Assembly (NCBI GenBank): GCA_030550695.1
Contig: JAUQOX010000165.1
Span: 1-6,481, forward strand
DNA from: Gemmatimonadota bacterium
Lineage (GTDB): Bacteria > Gemmatimonadota > Gemmatimonadetes > Longimicrobiales > Gaopeijiaceae
Reading direction: 5' to 3'
DNA length: 6,481 nucleotides
In this document: positions 1 to 5,655 of the stretch, in pieces
How positions within the stretch are numbered: position 1 is the stretch's first letter
How the letters are laid out: each line of letters begins with the position of its first letter
Program-made: the position numbers and the translations under genes
Notes under the pieces: model-generated
Told to the model about the DNA's origin: nothing
Databases searched by the model: none
What the model saw: only the letters and a program-made list of their open reading frames with translations

Positions 1-38
1 GGGGGTAGGTCTGGGGTTCGGGGGCTAGGAGGGGGGGG
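1..38 (+). other. G-run cluster, potential G-quadruplex
   Basis: Four runs of at least four G lie at 1-5, 13-16, 20-24 and 31-38, separated by 7, 3 and 6 bases. This satisfies the usual four-run, loop-of-1-to-7 pattern for an intramolecular G-quadruplex on the + strand. In a genome this rich in G such motifs arise by chance, so the biological meaning is uncertain. Confidence 0.5.
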
Positions 39-41
39 AAA

Positions 42-78
42 CCGGCCGAAGGGGAAGCTCCGCACCGCCTTCGGCCGG
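42..78. repeat. 11-bp perfect inverted repeat (hairpin)
   Basis: CCGGCCGAAGG at 42-52 is the exact reverse complement of CCTTCGGCCGG at 68-78, with a 15-base loop. No T tract follows on either strand, so it is not a textbook intrinsic terminator. It may be the 3' hairpin of a gene that ends left of the window, or a chance GC-rich stem. Confidence 0.5.
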
Positions 79-256
79 AGCCCTCTTCGCCGGGGTGCCC
101 GGCCAAGAACGGATCGGTGTTCCGAAGCCTCCCTCCAGGTTCCAGGCCTTCCGGCCTCCGCCCCGACCCTCCTTTCCTCCCGGTCCCCGCTGGGGGAGTC
201 TCAGGGCAAGCCCTCCGGGAGCCAGCGGAAAACGGTGCGCCGTCTCCTCCCGCGCC

Positions 257-290
257 TTGAGCCTTAGGCTATTGGACTGCTAGTTTTAAA
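257..290 (+). promoter_or_regulatory. Candidate sigma70-like promoter for ffh operon
   Basis: This is the only A/T-rich patch upstream of ffh. A TTGAGC box (257-262, four of six matches to TTGACA) is followed after 18 bases by TAGTTT (281-286, a weak -10), next to TTTTAAAA at 284-291. A 7-bp inverted repeat (CTTAGGC 263-269 with GCCTAAG 297-303) flanks the patch and could be an operator. The boxes are poor matches, so the call rests mainly on composition and position. Confidence 0.2.
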
Positions 291-313
291 AGCTTTGCCT
301 AAGCCATGGGATC

Positions 314-406
314 TTCGCCCCGAGCCGGGCCGGGGCGGAAGCCCACACCCGCCCGGAACATCCGCAACCTCCGGGCGGGCCCAGGGGCGCTGGCTTTGCC
401 CTTTTT
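314..406 (+). promoter_or_regulatory. Structured ffh leader: three tandem hairpins
   Basis: Three stems follow one another just before ffh. First, CGCCCCG 316-322 pairs with CGGGGCG 331-337, extendable by a G-T and an A-T pair. Second, CCCGCCCGGA 348-357 pairs perfectly with TCCGGGCGGG 370-379. Third, a short stem joins AGGGGC 383-388 to GCCCTT 398-403 (one G-T pair) and runs into TTTTT at 402-406. The last hairpin with its T run looks like a weak intrinsic terminator or attenuator 19 bases before the ffh start codon. The pairing is directly visible; the regulatory role is inferred. Confidence 0.35.
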
Positions 407-425
407 AGGGACGGCGCGACGAGCC

Positions 426-1748
426 ATGTTCGATGATCTGAGCCGAAAGCTGGACGGGGTCCTGGCCCGCTTCCGTCAGCGGGGGGTCCTCACCGAGCCC
501 ATGATCCGCGACGGGTTGCGGGAGGTTCGGCGCGTCCTGCTGGAAGCGGACGTGAACTTCCAGGTGACCCGGGAGTTCCTGAGCCGTGTCCAGGAGAAGG
601 CTCTGGGCGAAAAGGTCCTCCGTTCCGTGTCGCCGGGGCAACAGATCGTCAAGATCGTCCACGACGAGCTGGTGGCCCTGTTGGGAGGCGAAAGGGCCAG
701 GGCGGGGCTCTCCTGGGCGTCGGTACCCCCCACGGTGATCCTCCTCGTGGGCCTGCAGGGTTCGGGCAAGACCACCACCGTGGCCAAGCTGGGCCGTCGC
801 CTGGCCCGGCAGGGGAAGTCTCCCTTGCTGGCGGCCTGCGACCTCTACCGGCCGGCGGCCGTGGACCAGCTCGTGGATCTGGGACGCCAGGCCGGGTTGC
901 CGGTCCACCGAGGAGCGCCCGGTGCCGGTCCGTTGGAGGTGGCCCGCTCGGCCCTGGCCGCCGCCCGGGCCGGCCGGCACGCCACCCTCTTGGTGGATAC
1001 GGCAGGGCGGCTCCAGATCGACGAGCCCATGATGGACGAACTTCGGGCCCTCAAGGCGGAGCTCCGCCCCCACGAGATCCTCCTGGTGGCCGATGCCATG
1101 ACGGGCCAGGAGGCCGTGAACATCGCCAAGGGGTTCGACGAGGCCCTGGACCTGACCGGGGTGATCCTGACCAAGATGGACGGCGATGCCCGCGGGGGAG
1201 CGGCCCTCTCCATCTTCGGGGTCACGGGCAAGCCCATCAAATTCGTGGGGGTGGGGGAGGGTCTGGATGCCCTGGATTCGGCCGACCCGGTTCGCCTCGC
1301 GGGGCGGATCCTCCAGATGGGGGATGTGGTGGGGCTGGTGGAGCGGGCCCAGGCGGCGGTGGATCGGGAGGAGCAGGCGCGACTCGAAGCGAAACTCCTG
1401 GGCAAGGGCACCTTTACCCTCGAGGACTTTCTGGTGACCCTGCGGCAGGTTCAGCGCATGGGCCCCTTGGAGCAACTGGTCAAGCTGATCCCGGGTGTGG
1501 GAAGCAAACTTCCGGCAGATCGCCTGGATCCTAAAAGGATGAAGCATGTCGAGGCCATCATCCTGTCCATGACGCCCGAGGAGAGGCAAAGGCCCGAGAT
1601 CCTCAACGGATCCCGCCGTCTCCGCATCGCCCGGGGAAGCGGACGGCCTGTGGCGGAGGTGAACCGGCTGTTGAAGCAGTTCCAGGAGATGCAGCGATTC
1701 TTGAAGCAGTTCCGGGGAAGGATCCCCTCGAAACCCTTGCGTTCCTGA
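426..1748 (+). CDS. ffh: Signal recognition particle GTPase Ffh (SRP54)
   Basis: Ffh is the protein subunit of the signal recognition particle. It binds signal sequences emerging from the ribosome and, with SRP RNA and the receptor FtsY, targets membrane proteins to the translocon. The 440 residues have the normal length and order: the N helical bundle (about 1-90), the G domain with P-loop GLQGSGKT (109-116), DLYRPAAVDQL (139-149), DTAGR (191-195), TKMDGDARGG (249-258) and GVGEGLDAL (275-283), then the M domain (from about 329) with finger-loop region GPLEQLVKLIPGVG and RNA-binding SRRLRIARGSG (396-406). I chose the ATG at 426 because MFDDLSRKLD matches the family N-terminus. The frame is open to an ATG at 306, but those 40 extra residues are not Ffh-like. 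No strong Shine-Dalgarno is visible. The M domain has only about four Met and lacks the usual Met/Lys tail. Confidence 0.97.
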   Translation: MFDDLSRKLDGVLARFRQRGVLTEPMIRDGLREVRRVLLEADVNFQVTREFLSRVQEKALGEKVLRSVSPGQQIVKIVHDELVALLGGERARAGLSWASVPPTVILLVGLQGSGKTTTVAKLGRRLARQGKSPLLAACDLYRPAAVDQLVDLGRQAGLPVHRGAPGAGPLEVARSALAAARAGRHATLLVDTAGRLQIDEPMMDELRALKAELRPHEILLVADAMTGQEAVNIAKGFDEALDLTGVILTKMDGDARGGAALSIFGVTGKPIKFVGVGEGLDALDSADPVRLAGRILQMGDVVGLVERAQAAVDREEQARLEAKLLGKGTFTLEDFLVTLRQVQRMGPLEQLVKLIPGVGSKLPADRLDPKRMKHVEAIILSMTPEERQRPEILNGSRRLRIARGSGRPVAEVNRLLKQFQEMQRFLKQFRGRIPSKPLRS

Positions 1749-1751
1749 CCA

Positions 1752-1771
1752 GGGACCCCCGAGGGGGGCCC
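1752..1771 (+). repeat. GC hairpin after ffh stop
   Basis: GGG (1752-1754) and CCCCC (1756-1760) pair with GGGGG (1764-1768) and CCC (1769-1771), giving an 8-bp stem with one bulged A and a 3-base loop, four bases after the ffh stop codon. No T tract follows, so it is more likely an RNA-processing or stability element, or a pause site, than a terminator. The short TGCCG/CGGCA stem (1781-1795) follows it. Confidence 0.4.
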
Positions 1772-1799
1772 GGTACCCCGTGCCGACGAGCGGCAGGAT

Positions 1800-1811
1800 C
1801 CCCCTAGGGGG
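1800..1811. repeat. Perfect 12-bp palindrome in the rpsP leader
   Basis: CCCCCTAGGGGG is fully self-complementary and lies 29 bases before the rpsP start. Its 10-base core CCCCTAGGGG occurs again at 3641-3650 inside the ATPase gene. It could be a protein-binding site, but two copies in GC-rich DNA are weak evidence. Confidence 0.3.
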
Positions 1812-1840
1812 GGAGGACGTTCCAACAACCCAGAGGAAAG

Positions 1841-2203
1841 ATGCCCATCAAGATCCGACTCCGGCGCATGGGCCGGAAAAAGCAGCCCCATTACCGCATC
1901 GTGGTGGCCGAGAGTCTGGCCCCCCGGGACGGTCGTTTCCTGGAGACCGTGGGGTTTTACGATCCGTTGCCCCAGCCGGCCCGTCTGGCGGTCAACCAGG
2001 AGCGGGTAGCCTATTGGCTGGAACGGGGAGCCATCCCCACGGAAACCGTGGCCCAGCTCCTGAGGAAAGCCCGGAAGGGGGGGGACGACAAGGTGGCGGT
2101 GGTGCAAGGGGCTCCGGCGAAGGCAGGGGAGGCTTCTTCCGGTGAAGAGGCCTCGGTCGGCCAGGGGGACGCCGCCGCCGAACAGCCTGCCGGGGAACCC
2201 TGA
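1841..2203 (+). CDS. rpsP: 30S ribosomal protein S16
   Basis: S16 is a small-subunit protein that binds the 5' domain of 16S rRNA and stabilises early 30S assembly intermediates. The 120-residue product opens with the typical MPIKIRLRRMGRKKQPHYR and VVAES, followed by GRFLETVGFYDPL (31-43) and VAYWLERGAIPTETVAQLLRKA (56-77). AGAGGA at 1832-1837 is the ribosome binding site, a little close to the ATG. The core ends near residue 85. Residues 86-120 form an Ala/Gly/Glu-rich, probably disordered tail that makes this protein longer than the 80-90 residues common in the family; long S16 tails occur elsewhere. It lies 92 bases after ffh and 79 bases before rimM, probably in the same transcription unit. 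No KH-domain gene follows it. Confidence 0.97.
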   Translation: MPIKIRLRRMGRKKQPHYRIVVAESLAPRDGRFLETVGFYDPLPQPARLAVNQERVAYWLERGAIPTETVAQLLRKARKGGDDKVAVVQGAPAKAGEASSGEEASVGQGDAAAEQPAGEP

Positions 2204-2228
2204 CCCCCGGGAAGAGCCCGAGTCGGCC

Positions 2229-2259
2229 GGCCGCCGAGGCCCTCCGGCCCCGGGCGGCC
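2229..2259 (+). repeat. Stem-loop between rpsP and rimM
   Basis: GGCCGCC (2229-2235) pairs with GGCGGCC (2253-2259). Inside it GGCC (2238-2241) pairs with GGCC (2246-2249) around a 4-base CTCC loop. The result is an 11-bp stem with one small internal loop, filling much of the 79-base gap. No T run follows. It may set transcript stability or relative expression between rpsP and rimM; this is inference. Confidence 0.4.
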
Positions 2260-2282
2260 CCCGTGGACCAAGGGGGTGTATC

Positions 2283-2822
2283 GTGCGTGGAAATCCCCGC
2301 TTCCTGGTGGTGGGGCACCTGAACAAGGCCCACGGCACCAAAGGAGAACTCTTCGTCTGGCCCCTCACGGATCATCCGGACACCACCTTCGTGCCGGGGG
2401 TGGTCCTTCAGGTGGCCGGTCCCGGGGGGGACGAGCCCGACCCTTCCCTGGGGCCGCTGGTGCTGGAGTCCGTGAGGCCCTTCCGCCGCGGCTACCTGGT
2501 TCGGGTCCGGGGGATCACGAACCGGACGGCGGCGGAGCTCCTTCGGGGTCGGTACCTCCTGCGGCCTTGGGAAGACGTGGAACCCTTGGAAGAGGGTGAG
2601 CTGTTCTACCATCAGCTCCTGGGGATGCGGGTGGTGACGGAGGGAGGGGAAGAAGTGGGGGAGATCGTCGAGGTGTACGAGCTGCGGCCGGCGGATCTCT
2701 TGGAGGTGAGGGGGCCCCGGGGTCTTTGCCATATCCCCTTCCTGGAATCCATCGTGCGGCGGGTGGACGTGGAAGCCGGGCTGATGGTCGTCGCTCCGCC
2801 GGAGGGGCTCCTGGACCTGTAG
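2283..2822 (+). CDS. rimM: Ribosome maturation factor RimM
   Basis: RimM is a cytoplasmic factor that binds S19 and helps fold the head of the 30S subunit during 16S rRNA processing. The 179-residue product (E. coli length is about 182) begins with the N-terminal RimM barrel, seen as VGHLNKAHGTKGEL (10-23) and the VRGITNRTAAELLRGRYL strand-helix (75-92). It ends with a PRC-barrel domain: YHQLLGMRVV (109-118), GEEVGEIVEV (122-131), HIPFLESIVRRVDVE (150-164) and the closing PPEGLLDL (172-179). The GTG at 2283 is chosen because AAGGGGGTG (2270-2278) stands just before it and the protein then starts where the family does. The frame is open back to an ATG at 2142, but that would overlap rpsP and add 47 Pro/Gly/Arg-rich residues. 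Eight bases separate its stop from trmD. Confidence 0.95.
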   Translation: MRGNPRFLVVGHLNKAHGTKGELFVWPLTDHPDTTFVPGVVLQVAGPGGDEPDPSLGPLVLESVRPFRRGYLVRVRGITNRTAAELLRGRYLLRPWEDVEPLEEGELFYHQLLGMRVVTEGGEEVGEIVEVYELRPADLLEVRGPRGLCHIPFLESIVRRVDVEAGLMVVAPPEGLLDL

Positions 2823-2830
2823 GGGGCCCC

Positions 2831-3538
2831 ATGAAGATCAACATCGTCACCATCTTCCCCGAGTTCTTCGAGACCCCCCTCTCCATCAGCATCCCCGGCC
2901 GGGCGCGGGAAAAGGGGCTGGTGGAGTACCGCATCGTGAATCTCCGCCACTTCACCAGGGATCGCCACCAGACGGTGGACGATTACCCCTACGGGGGAGG
3001 GGCAGGGATGGTCATGAAGCCCGAGCCCTTTTTCCTGGCGGTGGAGAGCCTCCGGCCCAGGGGGCCCATCGTTCTCCTTTCCGCCCGGGGGCGGCGCTTC
3101 CGGCATCGGGACGCCGTGCGGCTGTCCTTGGCGGAGGAACTCACCCTCCTCTGCGGGCACTACAAGGACGTGGACCAACGGGTGGCCGATCACCTGGCCA
3201 CCGAGGAAATCTCCATCGGGGATTTCGTCCTCTCCGGGGGGGAAGCCGCTGCCCTGGTCATCGTGGATGCCGTGGTGCGCCTCCTGCCGGGGGCCCTGGG
3301 CGACCACGAATCCGCGTCCACGGACTCCTTTTACGAAGACGGCCTTCTCTCCCCGCCCTCCTACACCCGACCTGCGGACTTCCGGGGCTTCAAGGTGCCC
3401 GAGGTGCTCCTGAGCGGTGACCATGCCCGCATCGAGGCGTGGCGCCGCCGGGAGGCCCTGAGGCTGACCCGGGAACGAAGGAGAGCCTCGGCGGAAGAGG
3501 AGCCCGGGGAATTCCCGGCGCAGCTCGAGGAGGGATGA
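2831..3538 (+). CDS. trmD: tRNA (guanine-N1)-methyltransferase TrmD
   Basis: TrmD transfers methyl from S-adenosylmethionine to G37 of tRNAs that read CNN and some other codons, preventing +1 frameshifting. It is a homodimeric SPOUT enzyme with a trefoil knot. The 235-residue protein shows MKINIVTIFPEFF (1-13), DDYPYGGGAGMVMKPEP (50-66), LCGHYKDVDQRV (107-118), the knot segment SIGDFVLSGGE (128-138), the catalytic-Asp region STDSF (Asp165) and LLSGDHARIEAWRR (193-206). The segment usually written YEGVDERV reads YKDVDQRV here; HYK..D variants occur in other lineages, so I expect it to be active. The C-terminal tail is acidic. AGGGGG (2821-2826) overlaps the rimM stop and serves as ribosome binding site, suggesting translational coupling. 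Its stop codon lies one base from the stop of the opposing ATPase gene. Confidence 0.97.
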   Translation: MKINIVTIFPEFFETPLSISIPGRAREKGLVEYRIVNLRHFTRDRHQTVDDYPYGGGAGMVMKPEPFFLAVESLRPRGPIVLLSARGRRFRHRDAVRLSLAEELTLLCGHYKDVDQRVADHLATEEISIGDFVLSGGEAAALVIVDAVVRLLPGALGDHESASTDSFYEDGLLSPPSYTRPADFRGFKVPEVLLSGDHARIEAWRRREALRLTRERRRASAEEEPGEFPAQLEEG

Positions 3539-3539
3539 C

Positions 3540-5648
3540 CTAGGGGCGGTCCCTGGGCACCGCCTCCTTCCCCCGGCCGTCCCGCAGCAGCCGCAGGCCG
3601 TTGAGCACGACGGCCACCGTGCTTCCTTCGTGTCCCACCACCCCTAGGGGGAGGGATACCGCCCCCAGCAAGGCCAGGGCCGCCAAGGTCGCCATGACCC
3701 CTGAGGCAAAGATGAGGTTCTGGAGGATGATCCGGCGCGCCCGGAAGCTGAGGGCGCGGGCATAGGGGATGGTCCGGAGATCATCCCCCATGATGACCAC
3801 GTCGGCGGTTTCCAGAGCCACGTCCGTCCCCACGGCTCCCAAGGCGATCCCCACGTCGGCCCCGGCCAGGGCCGGCGCATCGTTCACCCCGTCCCCCACC
3901 ACCGCCACCCTCCCCCATCGGCTGCGGAGTTCCTCCACCACGGCCGCCTTCTCCTCAGGCAACAGCTTGGCGTGCACCTCGTCCAGGTCCAGTTGCCGGG
4001 CCACGGCCTCGGCGCTTTCCCGCTCGTCGCCGGTGAGCATGACCAGCTGCTCTACCCCCATCGTCCGGAGGGAAGCCAAGGCCTGGCTCGCTCCGTCCCG
4101 CACCCCGTCGGCCAGGACGAGCACCCCCACGTGCCGGCCGTCGGCGGCCACGAACACCGGCGAGGCCGCGCCCCTCCCCTCGGCCTCGGCCCAACGGAGG
4201 AAGAGCTCCGGTACCGGGGCTCCCGCCTTCTCTTCCACCCATTCCCTCCGGCCCACCGCGAGGCGAATCCCCTCCACCACCCCCTCGACCCCGGAGCCGG
4301 GGGTGGCCGCGAAGCCTCGGGGCGGGGGGACCACGAGTTCCAGGGCGGCTGCGACCCTCAAGATCGCCTTGGCCGCGTGGTGCTCGCTCCGGGACTCCAG
4401 CCCGGCCACCAACCGGAGAAACTCCTCGTCTTCGGGGGCCAGGCCCGGGCAGCGGCCTCGGAGGGCCGGGGAAGGGTCCACCAGGGGACAGGCCCGGTGG
4501 GGGAGCCTGGTCATGATGCGGGCCACCTCCGGACTCACCCGGAACTCCCTTCGGGTATCCCCCTGGAGGACATGGAAGAAGCCCGCCACCTCCGGTCGCC
4601 CCCGGGTCAGGGTACCCGTCTTGTCGAAGGCCATGACCTTCACGCTCCCCAGGGCGTCCAAGGAAGCCCCTCCCTTGAACAGGATCCCGTTCCGAGCTCC
4701 GTTGGATACGGCGGAGACGATGGCGGCGGGAATGGAAATGACCACGGCGCACGGCGATGCCACCACCAACAGGGTCATGGCCCTGTAGAAGGCGTCGTGG
4801 AGATCCTGACCTTCCAGGAACACGAAGGCCGGGATGGCCAGGCCAGCCCCCAGCAGCACGAAGAAGGCGTAACGCCCTTCCATGTCCTCGATCCAACTCT
4901 GGACAGGAGCCCGAGCCTCCCGGGCCCTTTCCACCATCTGGACCACCCGGTCCAGGGTGGTCTCCCCCGAGGCCTTGGTCACCTGGATGTCGAGAGTTCC
5001 CGCGCCGTTCAGCGTACCCGCGAAGACCTCGTGACCGGGCTTCTTCCTCCGGGGGACGGGCTCGCCGGTGAGGGTGGATTCGTCCACCTCGGATTCCCCG
5101 GCCACGATGCGGCCGTCCACGGGAATCCGTTCCCCGGGGCGCACGCGAATGCGGTCGCCGGCCCGAAGCTCCCCCACCGGGACCCGCACCTCGGACTCTC
5201 CCTGGACACGGTAGGCCGAATCGGGGCGCAACTGCATGAGGGCCCGGATGGATCGGCGGGTTCGGCCGAAGGCATAGGCCTCGAGGGTATTCCCCAGGGA
5301 GAAGAGGAAGAGGAGGATGGCCCCCTCGGCCCAATGGCCCAGGAAGGCAGCCCCCGCGGCGGCCACCACCATGAGGAGGTCCACCGCGATCTTGCCCCGC
5401 AACAAGGCCCCCAAAGCGGCCACGAAAGCCGGGGCACCCCCGGCCAGATAGGCCCCGCCGTAGAGGGCCGCCACCACCGCTTTCGGAAGGATCCCCGAGG
5501 CGTGGGCGGCGGCAGCGAAAAGGCCCAAAGCCGCACAGGCCGCCGTGGCCAAGGCCGAAGAGGCCCACGGCCGGTCTGGTTCGGCCGACTCCGCCCGCGG
5601 GCCGTTCTCGTTTCGAGGGGCGGAGTCGGTTGGAGGTGGGGCCTTCAT
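3540..5648 (-). CDS. P1B-type transition-metal-transporting ATPase, P1B-4-like
   Basis: This membrane pump exports transition metals at the cost of ATP. Its 702 residues hold membrane segments near 31-53, 56-83, 86-106, 107-126, 260-278, 288-315, 640-662 and 666-688. The actuator loop has TGEPVP (194-199), the sixth-helix metal site SPC (298-300), the phosphorylation motif DKTGTLT with Asp342, a GSG nucleotide-site loop (451-453), TGD (539-541) and GDGVNDAP (585-592). HEGST (673-677) in the last helix with SPC marks the P1B-4 group (CoaT, CtpD, ZosA, PfeT), whose substrates include Co, Fe(II), Zn and Ni; the exact metal cannot be read. There is no N-terminal HMA domain or Cys/His-rich stretch. 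Oddities: about 40 extra residues after the phosphorylation motif (about 358-405, with His384, Cys387, Cys400), and SEHH (421-424) where SEHP is usual. Start ATG lies 7 bases after the upstream gene; coupling is likely. Confidence 0.93.
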   Translation of the reverse strand: MKAPPPTDSAPRNENGPRAESAEPDRPWASSALATAACAALGLFAAAAHASGILPKAVVAALYGGAYLAGGAPAFVAALGALLRGKIAVDLLMVVAAAGAAFLGHWAEGAILLFLFSLGNTLEAYAFGRTRRSIRALMQLRPDSAYRVQGESEVRVPVGELRAGDRIRVRPGERIPVDGRIVAGESEVDESTLTGEPVPRRKKPGHEVFAGTLNGAGTLDIQVTKASGETTLDRVVQMVERAREARAPVQSWIEDMEGRYAFFVLLGAGLAIPAFVFLEGQDLHDAFYRAMTLLVVASPCAVVISIPAAIVSAVSNGARNGILFKGGASLDALGSVKVMAFDKTGTLTRGRPEVAGFFHVLQGDTRREFRVSPEVARIMTRLPHRACPLVDPSPALRGRCPGLAPEDEEFLRLVAGLESRSEHHAAKAILRVAAALELVVPPPRGFAATPGSGVEGVVEGIRLAVGRREWVEEKAGAPVPELFLRWAEAEGRGAASPVFVAADGRHVGVLVLADGVRDGASQALASLRTMGVEQLVMLTGDERESAEAVARQLDLDEVHAKLLPEEKAAVVEELRSRWGRVAVVGDGVNDAPALAGADVGIALGAVGTDVALETADVVIMGDDLRTIPYARALSFRARRIILQNLIFASGVMATLAALALLGAVSLPLGVVGHEGSTVAVVLNGLRLLRDGRGKEAVPRDRP
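3543..3566. terminator. Possible shared hairpin at the trmD/ATPase junction
   Basis: GGGGCGGT (3543-3550) pairs with ACCGCCTC (3559-3566), one pair being G-T, around an 8-base loop. It begins five bases after the trmD stop and overlaps the last codons of the converging ATPase gene. This is the only stem at the junction. It lacks a T tract on either side, so factor-independent termination would be weak and Rho or transcriptional collision may matter. Confidence 0.3.
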
Positions 5649-5655
5649 GGGCTTC

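Larger units (their letters stand above)
1..425. other. Non-coding region upstream of ffh
   Basis: No convincing gene is seen on either strand. The open frames here are short, of low-complexity Pro/Arg/Gly/Ser composition, and lack a good ribosome binding site. The region contains a G-run cluster (1-38), an 11-bp inverted repeat (42-78), a C/T-rich stretch (about 120-200), an A/T-rich patch (about 264-300) that stands out from the GC-rich surroundings, and three consecutive hairpins (314-403) ending in five T residues before the ffh start. I searched by eye for a tRNA and for the conserved SRP RNA tetraloop region, because SRP RNA would be a natural neighbour of ffh, and found neither. Confidence 0.7.

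Noticed and set aside
95..283. 62-codon open frame upstream of ffh
   Set aside because: It is a Pro/Arg/Ser-rich composition-driven frame without a recognisable motif or a convincing ribosome binding site.
306..425. Forty-residue N-terminal extension of Ffh from the ATG at 306
   Set aside because: The extension is Arg/Pro/Gly-rich and unlike Ffh, and it overlaps strong hairpins. The family N-terminus MFDDLSRKL starts at 426.
1..425. Possible tRNA or SRP RNA next to ffh
   Set aside because: A GGTTCG-like stretch near 16-21 suggested a tRNA T arm, but no cloverleaf forms. No conserved SRP RNA tetraloop/asymmetric-loop sequence was found on either strand.
405..1589. Long open frame on the - strand opposite ffh (394 codons)
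   Set aside because: It is the antisense shadow of ffh. The product is rich in His, Gly, Pro and Gln with no family motif, as expected from codons ending in G or C.
2142..2282. Upstream ATG for rimM overlapping rpsP
   Set aside because: It would add 47 low-complexity residues and overlap rpsP by about 60 bases. The GTG at 2283 has a good Shine-Dalgarno and matches the RimM start.
3641..3650. CCCCTAGGGG shared with the rpsP leader (1801-1810) as a possible operator pair
   Set aside because: The second copy is inside ATPase coding sequence, and a 10-base GC palindrome twice in this composition is not strong evidence of a shared site.
3955..5568. Second - strand frame (537 codons) overlapping the ATPase
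   Set aside because: It is an out-of-frame Gly/Arg/Pro-rich shadow with no motifs. The frame giving DKTGTLT, SPC and HEGST is the coding one.
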